This document shows, one piece after another, positions 33,653-42,039 of a stretch of DNA of 64,000 nt. How positions within the stretch are numbered: position 1 is the stretch's first letter; the number at the start of each line of letters is the position of its first letter. The notes beneath the pieces are model-generated. The model did not search any database, was not told the DNA's origin, and was given only the letters and a program-made list of their open reading frames with translations. The translations under genes and the position numbers were made by a program. Where the stretch lies: the NCBI RefSeq assembly GCF_900101875.1, contig NZ_FNAI01000007.1, positions 186,001-250,000 on the forward strand, written 5' to 3'. Origin of the DNA: Mucilaginibacter pineti (GTDB lineage Bacteria > Bacteroidota > Bacteroidia > Sphingobacteriales > Sphingobacteriaceae).

Positions 33653-33748
33653 ATTCCCCTCATGAGAGGGGGCGCGATGGATGTGCAATGGGAGGGGTGT
33701 GTTCTGCGTCGCGAAACACACCCCTCCGCGCCTCTCAAGAGGGGAATC
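33653..33748. repeat. Nested inverted repeat (CCCCTC palindromes)
   Basis: GGAGGGGTGTGTT at 33691-33703 and its complement at 33715-33727 form a perfect 13-bp stem with an 11-base loop. The outer arms ATTCCCCTC.TGAGAGG and CCTCTCAAGAGGGGAAT enclose it. Its outer word recurs at 35571 (CCCTCTTGAGAGGG). Confidence 0.7.
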
Positions 33749-33810
33749 GCGCGGGGCCTCGCTTTTGTATCTGGTACGATAGCGGTATCTTTAACCATCA
33801 TCTTCGCAAT

Positions 33811-34239
33811 ATGATCATTAAAGCCATAGATTCATCACTGGTTAAATACCGTTCAAATTTCTCATTGATTTTAAACGATGATTTTAGCCATACCTGGGTA
33901 TTGAGAACCACAAACAGAACTACCCAGGGTAAAACTATGCCTTACGGTTTAACGCTGGATTGGAACATCTTTTACAAGGAAAAAAATACCGGGAAAAAGA
34001 TAATTACCTGCGATAGCCGGTTTTATATGGAGTTTGATGTCGAAATTGAATCTAAAGATCAAACAGATCTCGCGGCTTATTTGGAAACAATATTTTCCCA
34101 GGCTCAAGGTTTTATCAAAACAAATTCTCCCCAATATTATGATCTGCTTGCACCGCTAAAGCCCGACTTTGAAGGTTTAGCTAATCACTATATGTGGGAT
34201 ATTGTTCAATTTGGTTGTTATAAAGGTGGGCAAGCATAG
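33811..34239 (+). CDS. Hypothetical 142-residue protein
   Basis: I do not recognise this protein. The ATG start chosen (MIIKAIDSS) lies after the repeat element; the longer frame upstream runs through repeat sequence and is not credible. The protein is soluble, mixed alpha/beta, with an aromatic-rich core (WNIFYKEKNTGKK, then RFYMEFDVEIESKD) and a cysteine near the C-terminus. It has no signal peptide or membrane helix. It lies in the accessory region between repeats, and its low G+C suggests a recent or fast-evolving gene. Confidence 0.6.
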   Translation: MIIKAIDSSLVKYRSNFSLILNDDFSHTWVLRTTNRTTQGKTMPYGLTLDWNIFYKEKNTGKKIITCDSRFYMEFDVEIESKDQTDLAAYLETIFSQAQGFIKTNSPQYYDLLAPLKPDFEGLANHYMWDIVQFGCYKGGQA

Positions 34240-34365
34240 TATTACCGACGGATTGTATGATATGCAGCGTTCGTATGCTGGGCCGTATAAGATCTCTCAC
34301 TCGTGCCTCGTTTCGAGATGACGTTTTTTATAAAACAGAATTATATAACCTTTGCGGTGCGTTTT
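34240..34365. other. Gap with REP-like fragment
   Basis: Contains GTGCCTCGTTTCGAGATGACG near 34304, a fragment of the sort of GAxATGAC repeat seen elsewhere in the window. It is the 3' gap of two convergent genes. No clear terminator was seen. Confidence 0.3.
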
Positions 34366-35472
34366 TTATTTCTTTGTTAAATCGGTGCTAATTACTACGC
34401 CATAATCTTTATCGCTTATGCCATAAATGCTGATCAGCTCTGCCTTAGTTAAAATTTTTATTCCTTTAAACCGTTTATCGTTTATTCCCGCTAAATCGCC
34501 TTCAAAATTTTCTTTTAACACTTTGTCATTAAGTATATATTGAATGGCAGCATCTATTCCAGGATCTGTAATAAGTTTTGCGTATTCGGGCGATTTTGAC
34601 GAAAAATATTTCTGATATCTACTTTTTGCAAAGTTTTTTGTTTCAATAAAAAATAATCCGGCGGTACTGTTCGATCCAAATCTCTTGGTTATAACAGAGT
34701 CTTTTATAACATCAAGAGAAGCAATATCCGTTGGGTTTATTTTCTGGAGGTCTGATTTGTGAACTCTAATCCTGTCAAGATAATAAACGCCATCTTTATG
34801 TTTTTCTGCATCATGATACAATGCATCGTGGTACCAGGCATCATTATACCAGGTGTCACGATACCGGGCATCACGATATCCTGCATCGCGAGCTCGGATT
34901 AGCCCGCACGATATAGTGATATCAACGCCCTCAATTGGTTTATTCAGGTAAAATTGCTTGTCAATGGGAAATTGCGGCTTTTTGTTTTTGTTGATTTTTA
35001 CGTAAAATGATATGGTATCATTTGAAAATTTCCAATATTCCGAACAATCCCTTGATTGCCATTTATCTTTAAATTGAGGGTATAGCTTAAACAGATCCTT
35101 TAAAAGAAACTTTTTTAAGTCAATAAAATTTCCGTCGGGTAATTTTCCTTTAAATTCCCTTGTAAGCCTTATTTTGCTGATAAAGGCAGAATCGCGTTCT
35201 TTTTGAAAAATTATCCCGGGCTGCGCATTTGTGTAATAGCCTTTGCCGGCCAAAAATTGTTGATCCTCTCCAAAGCAATTTTTAGATAAATCCATTTCCT
35301 CAACGTCTGTTTCTTTTAAGTCGGGATTTGATTTTCTTAAATCAGCTATAGTGGTGCTGCATAAACAAAAGCCATTAATGGTTATTCTTTTTGCTAAGGC
35401 GGTATCACGTAACTGCGCGTAACTAACGTAGTGAAACAGTATTGTGATAATTATGGCTAAGGTTTTTTTCAT
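34366..35472 (-). CDS. Exported protein with (R/N/H)D(A/T)xY pentapeptide repeats and TonB-plug-like segment
   Basis: A 368-residue protein with a signal peptide ending YVSYAQ (about residue 20). I do not recognise the family as a whole. Residues about 195-222 hold six tandem pentads of the form RDAxY, RDTxY, NDAxY or HDAxY. Residues about 238-279 (LDRIRVHKSDLQKINPTDI, then a VIKDS.. FGSNSTAGLFFIETK segment) look like the end of a SusC/TonB plug or a BlaR1/M56-type C-terminal tail, where a similar LDVLKDA..YG..G..IIITTK motif is common. No beta-barrel follows. Cysteines at FCLCST and KNCFGED may form disulfides. Confidence 0.65.
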   Translation of the reverse strand: MKKTLAIIITILFHYVSYAQLRDTALAKRITINGFCLCSTTIADLRKSNPDLKETDVEEMDLSKNCFGEDQQFLAGKGYYTNAQPGIIFQKERDSAFISKIRLTREFKGKLPDGNFIDLKKFLLKDLFKLYPQFKDKWQSRDCSEYWKFSNDTISFYVKINKNKKPQFPIDKQFYLNKPIEGVDITISCGLIRARDAGYRDARYRDTWYNDAWYHDALYHDAEKHKDGVYYLDRIRVHKSDLQKINPTDIASLDVIKDSVITKRFGSNSTAGLFFIETKNFAKSRYQKYFSSKSPEYAKLITDPGIDAAIQYILNDKVLKENFEGDLAGINDKRFKGIKILTKAELISIYGISDKDYGVVISTDLTKK

Positions 35473-35654
35473 TTGTTGATTGTGATTGGGCAATGCAAAA
35501 TAGATTTTTATTACCGCAGTTGCAATTGTCACTCTTACCCGTTTCGGGATGATATTTTTTATTATTCCCCTCTTGAGAGGGAAATCGCACGGGCCGGGCT
35601 TTATTTTTTCTACACAATCGTTTGCAATTTGCTGACTGCTAATTTATTACACCA
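35473..35654. other. Gap between metK and the pentapeptide-repeat gene
   Basis: Contains the CCCTCTTGAGAGGG palindrome near 35571 followed by AAATCGCACGGGCC, a copy of the word seen at 33728-33752. No gene was seen. Confidence 0.35.
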
Positions 35655-35655
35655 C

Positions 35656-35690
35656 AAAAAAAGCGACTGGCTCATCGCCAATCGCTTTTT
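35656..35690 (-). terminator. Terminator of metK
   Basis: Read on the minus strand, AAAAAGCGATTGGC and GCCAGTCGCTTTTT pair over 14 bp with one G-T pair around GATGA, followed by further T residues. Confidence 0.85.
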
Positions 35691-35737
35691 GTCTTTATTC
35701 CTTGCTCTAAAAATCCTTGTTCTAAAAGTCCTTGCTC

Positions 35738-36988
35738 TTAAATCCCGAAGGCAGCTTTCACTTTATCAACGTAATCAAGTTTTTCCCAGGTAAAGAGTTC
35801 AACTTCGCGTTTTAGTTCGCTGCCATCATGGGCTATAAAGGTTTTTGTTACTGTTTCGTTCGGTTTACCAAAGTGACCGTATGCTGCTGTTTCGCTGTAA
35901 ATAGGGTTGCGCAGTTTAAAACGGGTTTCAATGGCGTAAGGGGTCATGTTAAAAATCTCCTCTACCTTGGCGGCAATGGCGCCGTCATGAAGGTCCACTT
36001 TAGCAGTGCCGTAAGTGTTTACGTAAATACCCATTGGCTGGGCAACGCCTATGGCGTATGACACCTGTACCAATACCTCGTCGCAAACGCCGGCTGCTAC
36101 CAGGTTTTTGGCAATGTGGCGGGTTGCGTAAGCTGCAGAACGGTCAACCTTTGATGGGTCTTTACCTGAGAATGCACCACCGCCGTGGGCTCCTTTACCG
36201 CCGTAGGTATCCACAATAATTTTACGACCGGTTAAGCCTGTATCGCCATGCGGACCGCCGATTACAAATTTGCCTGTTGGGTTAATATGGTATTTTATCT
36301 GATCGTTAAAAAAGTGGGCGTATTTAGGGTATTTTGCCTTAACACGCGGAATAAGGATGCTGATAATATCGGCACTGATCTTGGCCAGCATGGTTGCTTC
36401 CTCATCAAAATCATCGTGCTGGGTTGATATAACAATGGCATCAATGCGCTGCGGTTTGTTATCGTCGCTATACTCTAAAGTAACCTGCGATTTTGCATCC
36501 GGGCGAAGATATTTAATGTCGGTATTTTCTCGGCGGATTGCGGCCAGCTCTAATAATAAAGCGTGGGCAATATCCAAAGCAAGGGGCATATAGTTGTCGG
36601 TTTCAACAGTAGCATAGCCAAACATCATCCCCTGGTCGCCGGCGCCCTGCTCTTCGGGTGCTTTGCGTTCAACACCCTGGTTAATATCCGGTGATTGCTC
36701 GTGAATGGCCGATAGCACACCGCATGAGCTGCCATCAAACATGTATTCGCCTTTGGTATAGCCAATTTTGTTGATCACCTCACGGGCAATCTTCTGCACA
36801 TCTAAATATGCTTTTGATTTTACCTCGCCGGCCAAAATAACCTGCCCGGTAGTTACCAGGGTTTCGCAGGCAACTTTTGAATTAGGGTCGAATGCTAAAA
36901 AATGATCAATCAGCGCGTCTGAGATCTGGTCGGCAACTTTATCCGGGTGTCCTTCAGATACGGATTCGGAGGTAAATAAATATGGCAT
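35738..36988 (-). CDS. metK: S-adenosylmethionine synthase
   Basis: A 416-residue homotetrameric enzyme making SAM from methionine and ATP. The N-terminal SVSEGHPDKVADQISD holds the catalytic His. GVERKAPEEQGAGDQGMMFGYA is the MAT central signature. GPHGDTGLTGRK and GGKGAHGGGAFSGKDPSKV form the phosphate-binding loop. Length is slightly above the E. coli enzyme, as in other Bacteroidetes. A candidate SAM riboswitch lies in its leader and a strong terminator follows it. Confidence 0.98.
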   Translation of the reverse strand: MPYLFTSESVSEGHPDKVADQISDALIDHFLAFDPNSKVACETLVTTGQVILAGEVKSKAYLDVQKIAREVINKIGYTKGEYMFDGSSCGVLSAIHEQSPDINQGVERKAPEEQGAGDQGMMFGYATVETDNYMPLALDIAHALLLELAAIRRENTDIKYLRPDAKSQVTLEYSDDNKPQRIDAIVISTQHDDFDEEATMLAKISADIISILIPRVKAKYPKYAHFFNDQIKYHINPTGKFVIGGPHGDTGLTGRKIIVDTYGGKGAHGGGAFSGKDPSKVDRSAAYATRHIAKNLVAAGVCDEVLVQVSYAIGVAQPMGIYVNTYGTAKVDLHDGAIAAKVEEIFNMTPYAIETRFKLRNPIYSETAAYGHFGKPNETVTKTFIAHDGSELKREVELFTWEKLDYVDKVKAAFGI

Positions 36989-37055
36989 ATAAATCTTTTT
37001 TTACAATTAACGAAAAACAATAAAGCGGGGATTTAAACGGTTCCTTGTAAAAAGA

Positions 37056-37140
37056 AGCATGGGTTTAGCACTTTTTTACGTGGTTGCAATCCGGCACCGG
37101 GGTAATCGGTACAATTAAATCATTCCACTTTCGGGTAGCA
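37056..37140 (-). promoter_or_regulatory. Candidate SAM-responsive riboswitch upstream of metK
   Basis: On the minus strand, in the metK leader and correctly oriented, there is GATTGCAACCACG followed, after a short A-run, by GTGCTAAACCC. These resemble the core GCAACC..GGTGCTAA words of SAM-I-type aptamers as they appear in Bacteroidetes. Upstream lies CCGATTACCCCGGTGCCGG, which can pair internally. About 70-150 bases separate it from the metK ATG. I could not confirm the P1 helix or pseudoknot by eye. Confidence 0.5.
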
Positions 37141-37176
37141 AAAATAAAACAAATTTTACAAAGCCGAAAATACATT

Positions 37177-37184
37177 TACTTTTG
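37177..37184 (+). promoter_or_regulatory. Candidate -7 box for the lipid kinase gene
   Basis: TACTTTTG matches TAnnTTTG, 22 bases upstream of the TTG start. No clear -33 TTTG was found. Confidence 0.35.
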
Positions 37185-37206
37185 ATGGTTTAAATAATAC
37201 ATATAG

Positions 37207-38088
37207 TTGAAACGTAAAGCGTTATTTATAATAAACCCAATTTCGGGCGGGAAGAGCAAGGAGGGGGTGCCTGAGCTTATTGAGGAATGTGCTGCAGGAT
37301 TTGAGCCGGTGATAGCTTACAGCGACGGCGTATCGCACGCGCGGGTTATTGCAGGTGAGGCAGTTGGGCAGTTTGATATAGTGGTTGCCGTAGGCGGCGA
37401 TGGTACGGTAAACGAGGTGGCATCGGCCATAGTAGGTACCGATACGGCGCTGGGTATAGTGCCATTTGGCTCAGGCAACGGGCTTTCGCGCTTCCTGGGC
37501 ATCCCAATGGATCCCCGGAAAGCTATTGAAAACCTGGGCCGCGGCACGGTTGAAGCTATAGATTCGGCCATGTTAAACGGGCAGCCGTTTTTTAATATGG
37601 CGGGTATGGGTTTTGATGCGCATATCAGCGAGATATTTTCGCACGGTAAAAAGCGCGGGTTTATCAGCTACATCAAATCATCTATACAAGAGGTGGTAAG
37701 CTACGATTCGCAGGGTTACCATATTGAAATTGACGGTAAGGCGATTGATAAAACGGCATTTATGCTCAGTATAGCCAATTCATCACAATACGGTAACAAT
37801 GTACATATATCACCAAAGGCCACGGTACAGGATGGCTTGCTGGATGTTTGCGTGATAAAACCCTTTCCGTTGTGGCGTTTTCCGGAGATGAGCATGCGCA
37901 TGCTGCTTAAAGCTACCGAAAGCTCCAGGTATGTAGAGATCATCCGCGGAAAAAAAATTGATATCACCCGTGAGCGTACAGGCCCTATTCACCTGGATGG
38001 TGAGCCGCAGATGGCCGGGAACGATATACATATTAATATAGTACCAAATTCGTTAAAGGTTATAGTAGGCCCATCCTATAAAAACTAA
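37207..38088 (+). CDS. YegS/DgkB-family lipid kinase
   Basis: A 293-residue diacylglycerol/sphingosine kinase-like protein. INPISGGKSKEG at 10-21 and VAVGGDGTVNEVASA give the nucleotide-binding motifs of the DAGK catalytic domain. PFGSGNGLSRFLGIP is the next conserved block. The C-terminal beta sandwich contains ITRERTGPIHLDGEPQ. It phosphorylates diacylglycerol or a sphingolipid-like lipid. In Sphingobacteriaceae, which make sphingolipids, a ceramide-type substrate is also possible. The start codon appears to be TTG. It is followed after 4 bases by the SUI1-like gene. Confidence 0.88.
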   Translation: MKRKALFIINPISGGKSKEGVPELIEECAAGFEPVIAYSDGVSHARVIAGEAVGQFDIVVAVGGDGTVNEVASAIVGTDTALGIVPFGSGNGLSRFLGIPMDPRKAIENLGRGTVEAIDSAMLNGQPFFNMAGMGFDAHISEIFSHGKKRGFISYIKSSIQEVVSYDSQGYHIEIDGKAIDKTAFMLSIANSSQYGNNVHISPKATVQDGLLDVCVIKPFPLWRFPEMSMRMLLKATESSRYVEIIRGKKIDITRERTGPIHLDGEPQMAGNDIHINIVPNSLKVIVGPSYKN

Positions 38089-38092
38089 TATT

Positions 38093-38428
38093 ATGGCTAA
38101 AAAGAACTTTACAGGCATCATGTACTCTACCGATCCTGATTTTGAGTACCAGCAGGAGGGAGGGGGGGCCGCGCAAACCCTGCCGCCGCAACAGCAAAAC
38201 CTCAAAATATACCTGGATAGAAAAGGAGGCAGCAAACTGGTTACCCGGGTTACCGGTTTTATAGGTGCCGATACCGATCTGGAGGCCATTGGCAAAAAGC
38301 TAAAAACTAAATGCGGCGTAGGCGGCTCGGTAAAAGATGATGAGATATTGATACAGGGCGATTTCAGGGATAAGATACTTGCCCTGCTGCAAACCGATGG
38401 CTATAAGGCTAAAAAGGCCGGGGGATAA
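38093..38428 (+). CDS. SUI1/eIF1-family translation factor (YciH-like)
   Basis: A 111-residue protein. The N-terminal 45 residues are probably flexible and Gln/Pro-rich. The SUI1 domain spans about 46-108: LKIYLDRKGGSKLVTRVTGF, then LKTKCGVGGSVKDDEILIQG, with the GGSVKD loop of the eIF1 fold. Bacterial YciH proteins influence start-site fidelity under stress. It is directly downstream of the lipid kinase gene and is likely cotranscribed. Confidence 0.9.
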   Translation: MAKKNFTGIMYSTDPDFEYQQEGGGAAQTLPPQQQNLKIYLDRKGGSKLVTRVTGFIGADTDLEAIGKKLKTKCGVGGSVKDDEILIQGDFRDKILALLQTDGYKAKKAGG

Positions 38429-38829
38429 GTAATTTAACGTTTTTTAACATATGATAATACGTTTTAGCTGTACCTATGCGTAAACTATACACTAAAACAA
38501 ATATCAAGCGTTAACGTTAACTACCTACGCAACATTAAAAAACCTACTGTAACACCTTGGTGACAGAAATTTTATACTGCAAGACTTGCTATTATTAAAA
38601 AAAATGGTTTTCATTGCAAATAATTGTGTTGCCAACACACAATATTTAAGCGTTTAGGCGTTATTTATATCCAATTGGCAACAAAATGTAATTCGGTATT
38701 AAATAATTGTAAAGAATAACATAAAAGATTTTTTTATTTCATTAAAATTCTATTTTTGTTATTCGCTAATGAAGCACACATTTAACTAACTTATAAAATA
38801 AACAAAAACTAAAATTAAATTTAAAAGTA
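38429..38829. other. Regulatory gap upstream of the exbB-tonB operon
   Basis: A 401-base A/T-rich gap. It holds a palindrome GTTAACGTTAAC at 38510-38521 and a short hairpin ATTGTGT...ACACAAT at 38623-38643. A TAnnTTTG box lies at 38751-38758. No gene was seen. The palindromes are possible operator sites. Confidence 0.45.
38751..38758 (+). promoter_or_regulatory. Candidate -7 box for exbB operon
   Basis: TATTTTTG matches TAnnTTTG, 71 bases upstream of the exbB ATG. No clear -33 TTTG was seen. Confidence 0.4.
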
Positions 38830-39660
38830 ATGGCAAACGCACCAACAAAACCAACTACTCCTGTTAAAGAAAGCTCAAGTGCATCGGGCTTGTTTGCGTC
38901 TTTAACTATTCCAATTTGCCTGGTTGTGGCAATCCTGATTTTTGTATTCATCCTGGGCGATCCAAGCCACTTTAAAGGTGGTGACGTAAATGGTTACCCA
39001 TCAGATCCATTTGGACAAGTTCATAGCGGTGGTGTAATTGTACCGGTTATCATGTCGTTCCTATTAATGGTTATCGTTTTCTCTATTGAGCGTTTTGTTG
39101 TTATCAGTAAAGCATCTGGTACTGGAAGTGTTGATTCTTTTGTTAGAAAAATACAATCTTTCCTTAACGCAGGTAACATAGCAGCAGCAGCAGCTGAGTG
39201 CGACAAACAAAAAGGTTCTGTAGCAAACGTTGTAAAATCGGCATTAAAGAAATATAGTGAAATGGACGCTGAGCCTAACCTGGATGTTGATCAAAAAACT
39301 TTAGCTATCCAAAAAGATATTGAAGAAGCAACTGCATTGGAAATGCCAATGTTAGAGCAAAACTTAACTATCATCGCTACATTAGTATCTATCGGTACAT
39401 TAACCGGTTTATTAGGTACGGTTGTGGGTATGATCCGTGCGTTCGGTTCATTAGCGGTATCAGGTGTACCTAACCAGGTTGAGCTATCTTCACACATCTC
39501 TGAAGCGTTGATCAATACTGCATTTGGTATCTTAACATCAGCTATTTCAATTGTAATGTACAACGTGTTTACATCAAAAATTGACAAATTAACTTACGCT
39601 ATTGACGAAACCGGCTTTAGCATCGTTCAAACATTTGCTGCATCACACAAAAATAAATAA
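38830..39660 (+). CDS. exbB: MotA/TolQ/ExbB proton channel protein
   Basis: A 276-residue inner membrane protein that forms the proton channel energising TonB. Three to four membrane helices are visible: near residues 25-45, 70-90, and a C-terminal pair in LTIIATLVSIGTLTGLLGTVVGMIRAF and EALINTAFGILTSAISIVMYN. The GLLGTVVGMIRAF core and the TSAISI segment are diagnostic of ExbB/TolQ. It leads the operon exbB-exbD-exbD-tonB. Adjacent genes suggest that the operon powers SusC-type receptors, one of which begins at 63596. Confidence 0.95.
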   Translation: MANAPTKPTTPVKESSSASGLFASLTIPICLVVAILIFVFILGDPSHFKGGDVNGYPSDPFGQVHSGGVIVPVIMSFLLMVIVFSIERFVVISKASGTGSVDSFVRKIQSFLNAGNIAAAAAECDKQKGSVANVVKSALKKYSEMDAEPNLDVDQKTLAIQKDIEEATALEMPMLEQNLTIIATLVSIGTLTGLLGTVVGMIRAFGSLAVSGVPNQVELSSHISEALINTAFGILTSAISIVMYNVFTSKIDKLTYAIDETGFSIVQTFAASHKNK

Positions 39661-39754
39661 GAATATTTTAGTGCTTGGTTTGCGCTAAAAAACAACCGTT
39701 TAAGGCGTAAACAGTTAAATTAATACACACTATATATTTTTAAAAATTTTTAAT

Positions 39755-40381
39755 ATGGCAAGGATAAAAGTTCCAAGAAAGAGTACAGCTATTGACATGA
39801 CCGCCATGTGCGACGTGGCGTTCCTGTTGCTTACTTTCTTCATCATGACTGCAAAGGTGCGTACCGAAGATCCGGTTCCGATTGATGCACCTAAGTCATC
39901 CATACAGCAGCCCGTGCCCGAAGCTGATTTCCTGACCATTACTGTTGGTGCGGATAAAGCGTTTTTTGGGCTTGAAGGTACAGATTTACGTAAACAAACT
40001 TTAACACAGGTAGGTGAGCTTTATAAAGAATCCTTCACTCCTGATGAGCAGACAAGGTTTTCAACTATCACCTCTTTTGGTGTTCCGGTACTTCAATTGC
40101 GCCAGTTTATTGCATTGAGTGCAGATCAACAAAAGAAATACAGCCAGCCAGGTATCCCGAGAGATTCTGTTAGCGCAGAACTTTTTAACTGGATTAAGCA
40201 GGCCCGTATAGCAACCAAAGCTTTGCACAACAAAGAATTACGTATAGCTATAAAAGGTGATAGTAAAGAGGCATACCCTGTTATAAAGGATGTGATAGCT
40301 ATTTTGCAAAAGCAAAAAGTTAACAAGTTTAGTTTAATAACAAACGTTGGCAGCGATGCAGGTGCAGCTGTCGCTAAATAA
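39755..40381 (+). CDS. exbD: Biopolymer transport protein ExbD (copy 1)
   Basis: A 208-residue protein with one N-terminal membrane helix after a short cytoplasmic tail. IDMTAMCDVAFLLLTFFIM holds the essential aspartate near its start. The C-terminal periplasmic domain is longer than in E. coli ExbD, as in other Bacteroidetes. It follows exbB by 94 bases and precedes a second exbD by 6 bases. Two different ExbDs allow a heteromeric stator. Confidence 0.92.
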   Translation: MARIKVPRKSTAIDMTAMCDVAFLLLTFFIMTAKVRTEDPVPIDAPKSSIQQPVPEADFLTITVGADKAFFGLEGTDLRKQTLTQVGELYKESFTPDEQTRFSTITSFGVPVLQLRQFIALSADQQKKYSQPGIPRDSVSAELFNWIKQARIATKALHNKELRIAIKGDSKEAYPVIKDVIAILQKQKVNKFSLITNVGSDAGAAVAK

Positions 40382-40387
40382 AGAATC

Positions 40388-40933
40388 ATGGCAGAATTAG
40401 ATACCTCCGGCGGAGGCAAGAATAAAGGCGGGAAGGTTAGAAGTAAAAAGCAATCTACCCGTATCGATTTAACCGCGATGGTTGATTTGGCTTTCTTACT
40501 TATCACATTCTTTATCATGACTACCACATTGGCAAAACCCAAAGCAATGGATTTGGCCATGCCTGATAAGGATGAAAAGATCAAGGATGAAAAACCTATT
40601 GCTGCATCACGCTCATTAACCCTTTTACTTGGCAGCGATGACAAGTTGGAGTGGTACATTGGTGAGCCAGGAAAATCAGCACCAGAAATTATTGGTTACG
40701 GTAAAGATGGTTTACGTAAATTGCTGGTTGAAAAAGGTAAATCGGTGCAGGAATCAACTGGTAAATGGATGTTTGTTTTAATAAAACCAAGTGATAAATC
40801 TGTTTACAAAAACATGGTTGCCGTGCTTGACGAGATCAATATAACCAATGTACAGGGTTATGGTATTGTTGACATCACACCATCTGAAATTGCGGACTTG
40901 AAAAAGAACAACCTTTACAACGATACTAAATAA
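40388..40933 (+). CDS. exbD: Biopolymer transport protein ExbD (copy 2)
   Basis: A 181-residue paralog of the preceding gene. The membrane helix reads IDLTAMVDLAFLLITFFIMTT with the conserved Asp. A Lys/Gly-rich cytoplasmic tail precedes it. It is spaced by 6 bases from copy 1 and 37 from tonB. The periplasmic domain is shorter and differs in sequence, suggesting a distinct role in the stator. Confidence 0.92.
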   Translation: MAELDTSGGGKNKGGKVRSKKQSTRIDLTAMVDLAFLLITFFIMTTTLAKPKAMDLAMPDKDEKIKDEKPIAASRSLTLLLGSDDKLEWYIGEPGKSAPEIIGYGKDGLRKLLVEKGKSVQESTGKWMFVLIKPSDKSVYKNMVAVLDEINITNVQGYGIVDITPSEIADLKKNNLYNDTK

Positions 40934-40970
40934 TATTACACAACGTTATTAATAATTAAAGCCTTACAGA

Positions 40971-41801
40971 ATGTTTGGATCAAAATTAGACATATTAGAT
41001 CAGAAATGGATCGACGTTGTTTTTAGTAGCAGAAATAAGGCCTACGGGGCTTATGAACTGAGAAGAGATAACTCCAAAAACACCAACAAGGCGCTTGTTA
41101 TAGCCATTGTTTTGTTTGTGGTTATAATTTCTATTCCTACTATCATCAACAAGATCAAGGGATTAATCCCCAAAGCTGACCCAAAAGTGAAGATAACAGA
41201 CGTAGTGCTGTTACCTCCGCCACCAGTGGATCAAACTAAAAAACCACCTCCACCGCCACCAGAACCACCTAAACCAAAGGTGGATCAGATTCGTTTCCCT
41301 CCTCCGGTTGTAAAACCAGATAACGAGGTTAAGGAAAAAGATCCGCCAACGATAAAGGAACTTGCAGTAGCCGATCCTGGTCAGAAAGATCAGAAAGGTG
41401 ACCCTAATGCCGATATCAGGATTGATGAGCCGGTAGGTAACTCAGATATTAAGCAAGTGGTTGAAGAAGATCCGAACAGGATTTTTGCATCAGTTGAGCA
41501 AGTACCGGAATTTCCGGGAGGTAACGAAAAATTTGGTTTGTTTTTACAAAAAACCATTCGTTACCCGGCCGTTGCCCGTGAAAACGGAACACAAGGCAGG
41601 GTAATTGTAACTTTCGTTTGCGAACGCGATGGTTCATTAACCGACATTAAAGTAACAAGAGGTATTGGCGGCGGTTGCGATGAAGAAGCAGTACGTGCAT
41701 TAAAACAATCACCAAAATGGAGACCTGGTATTCAAAACGGAAGGCCTGTTCGTGTACAATATAGTGTACCGGTAAGCTTTACCCTGGCCAGCGAAGAATA
41801 A
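40971..41801 (+). CDS. tonB: Energy transducer TonB
   Basis: A 276-residue protein with a membrane helix at about 42-61 after a conserved WIDVVFSSRNKAYGAYELR N-terminus, typical of Bacteroidetes TonB. A Pro-rich periplasmic stretch follows (about 80-125), then a TonB_C domain from about 195 (FPGGNEKFGLFLQKTIRYP, then GRVIVTFVCERDGSLTDIK). The YP motif and the GxVxVxFxVxxDG pattern contact the TonB box of receptors. It is the last of the proton-channel genes, and the next gene overlaps the same transcription unit. Confidence 0.94.
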   Translation: MFGSKLDILDQKWIDVVFSSRNKAYGAYELRRDNSKNTNKALVIAIVLFVVIISIPTIINKIKGLIPKADPKVKITDVVLLPPPPVDQTKKPPPPPPEPPKPKVDQIRFPPPVVKPDNEVKEKDPPTIKELAVADPGQKDQKGDPNADIRIDEPVGNSDIKQVVEEDPNRIFASVEQVPEFPGGNEKFGLFLQKTIRYPAVARENGTQGRVIVTFVCERDGSLTDIKVTRGIGGGCDEEAVRALKQSPKWRPGIQNGRPVRVQYSVPVSFTLASEE

Positions 41802-41805
41802 AATA

Positions 41806-42039
41806 ATGTCAACAGATTTTAATAAAGAGCAAAAATCGCCCAAAAGGCGGTTTTTGCTTATTTTAGGAACAGCCGCATTTATTTGTATTGTCATTTTTGG
41901 CTTAATGATAATATTTTGGGACAGGATCCCGCTACAGCTTCAGCCATACCAGCGCATACTTTTCGGAGTTTTAATAATAGGTTACGGTATCCTGAGGTTC
42001 TCGAGGTTATTCAAAAAAGACAAGTATGATGAGGAATAA
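41806..42039 (+). CDS. Small two-helix membrane protein
   Basis: A 77-residue protein with two membrane helices (about 17-38 and 47-62) and charged ends rich in Lys and Asp. I do not recognise a family. It begins 4 bases after tonB and overlaps the following lipoprotein gene by 14 bases, so it is translationally coupled and part of the TonB operon. Confidence 0.75.
   Translation: MSTDFNKEQKSPKRRFLLILGTAAFICIVIFGLMIIFWDRIPLQLQPYQRILFGVLIIGYGILRFSRLFKKDKYDEE

Noticed and set aside
33349..33810. Several frames of 65-73 codons and the long 5' extension of the 33811 gene
   Set aside because: They translate the G-quadruplex and palindromic repeats and show no protein-like composition.
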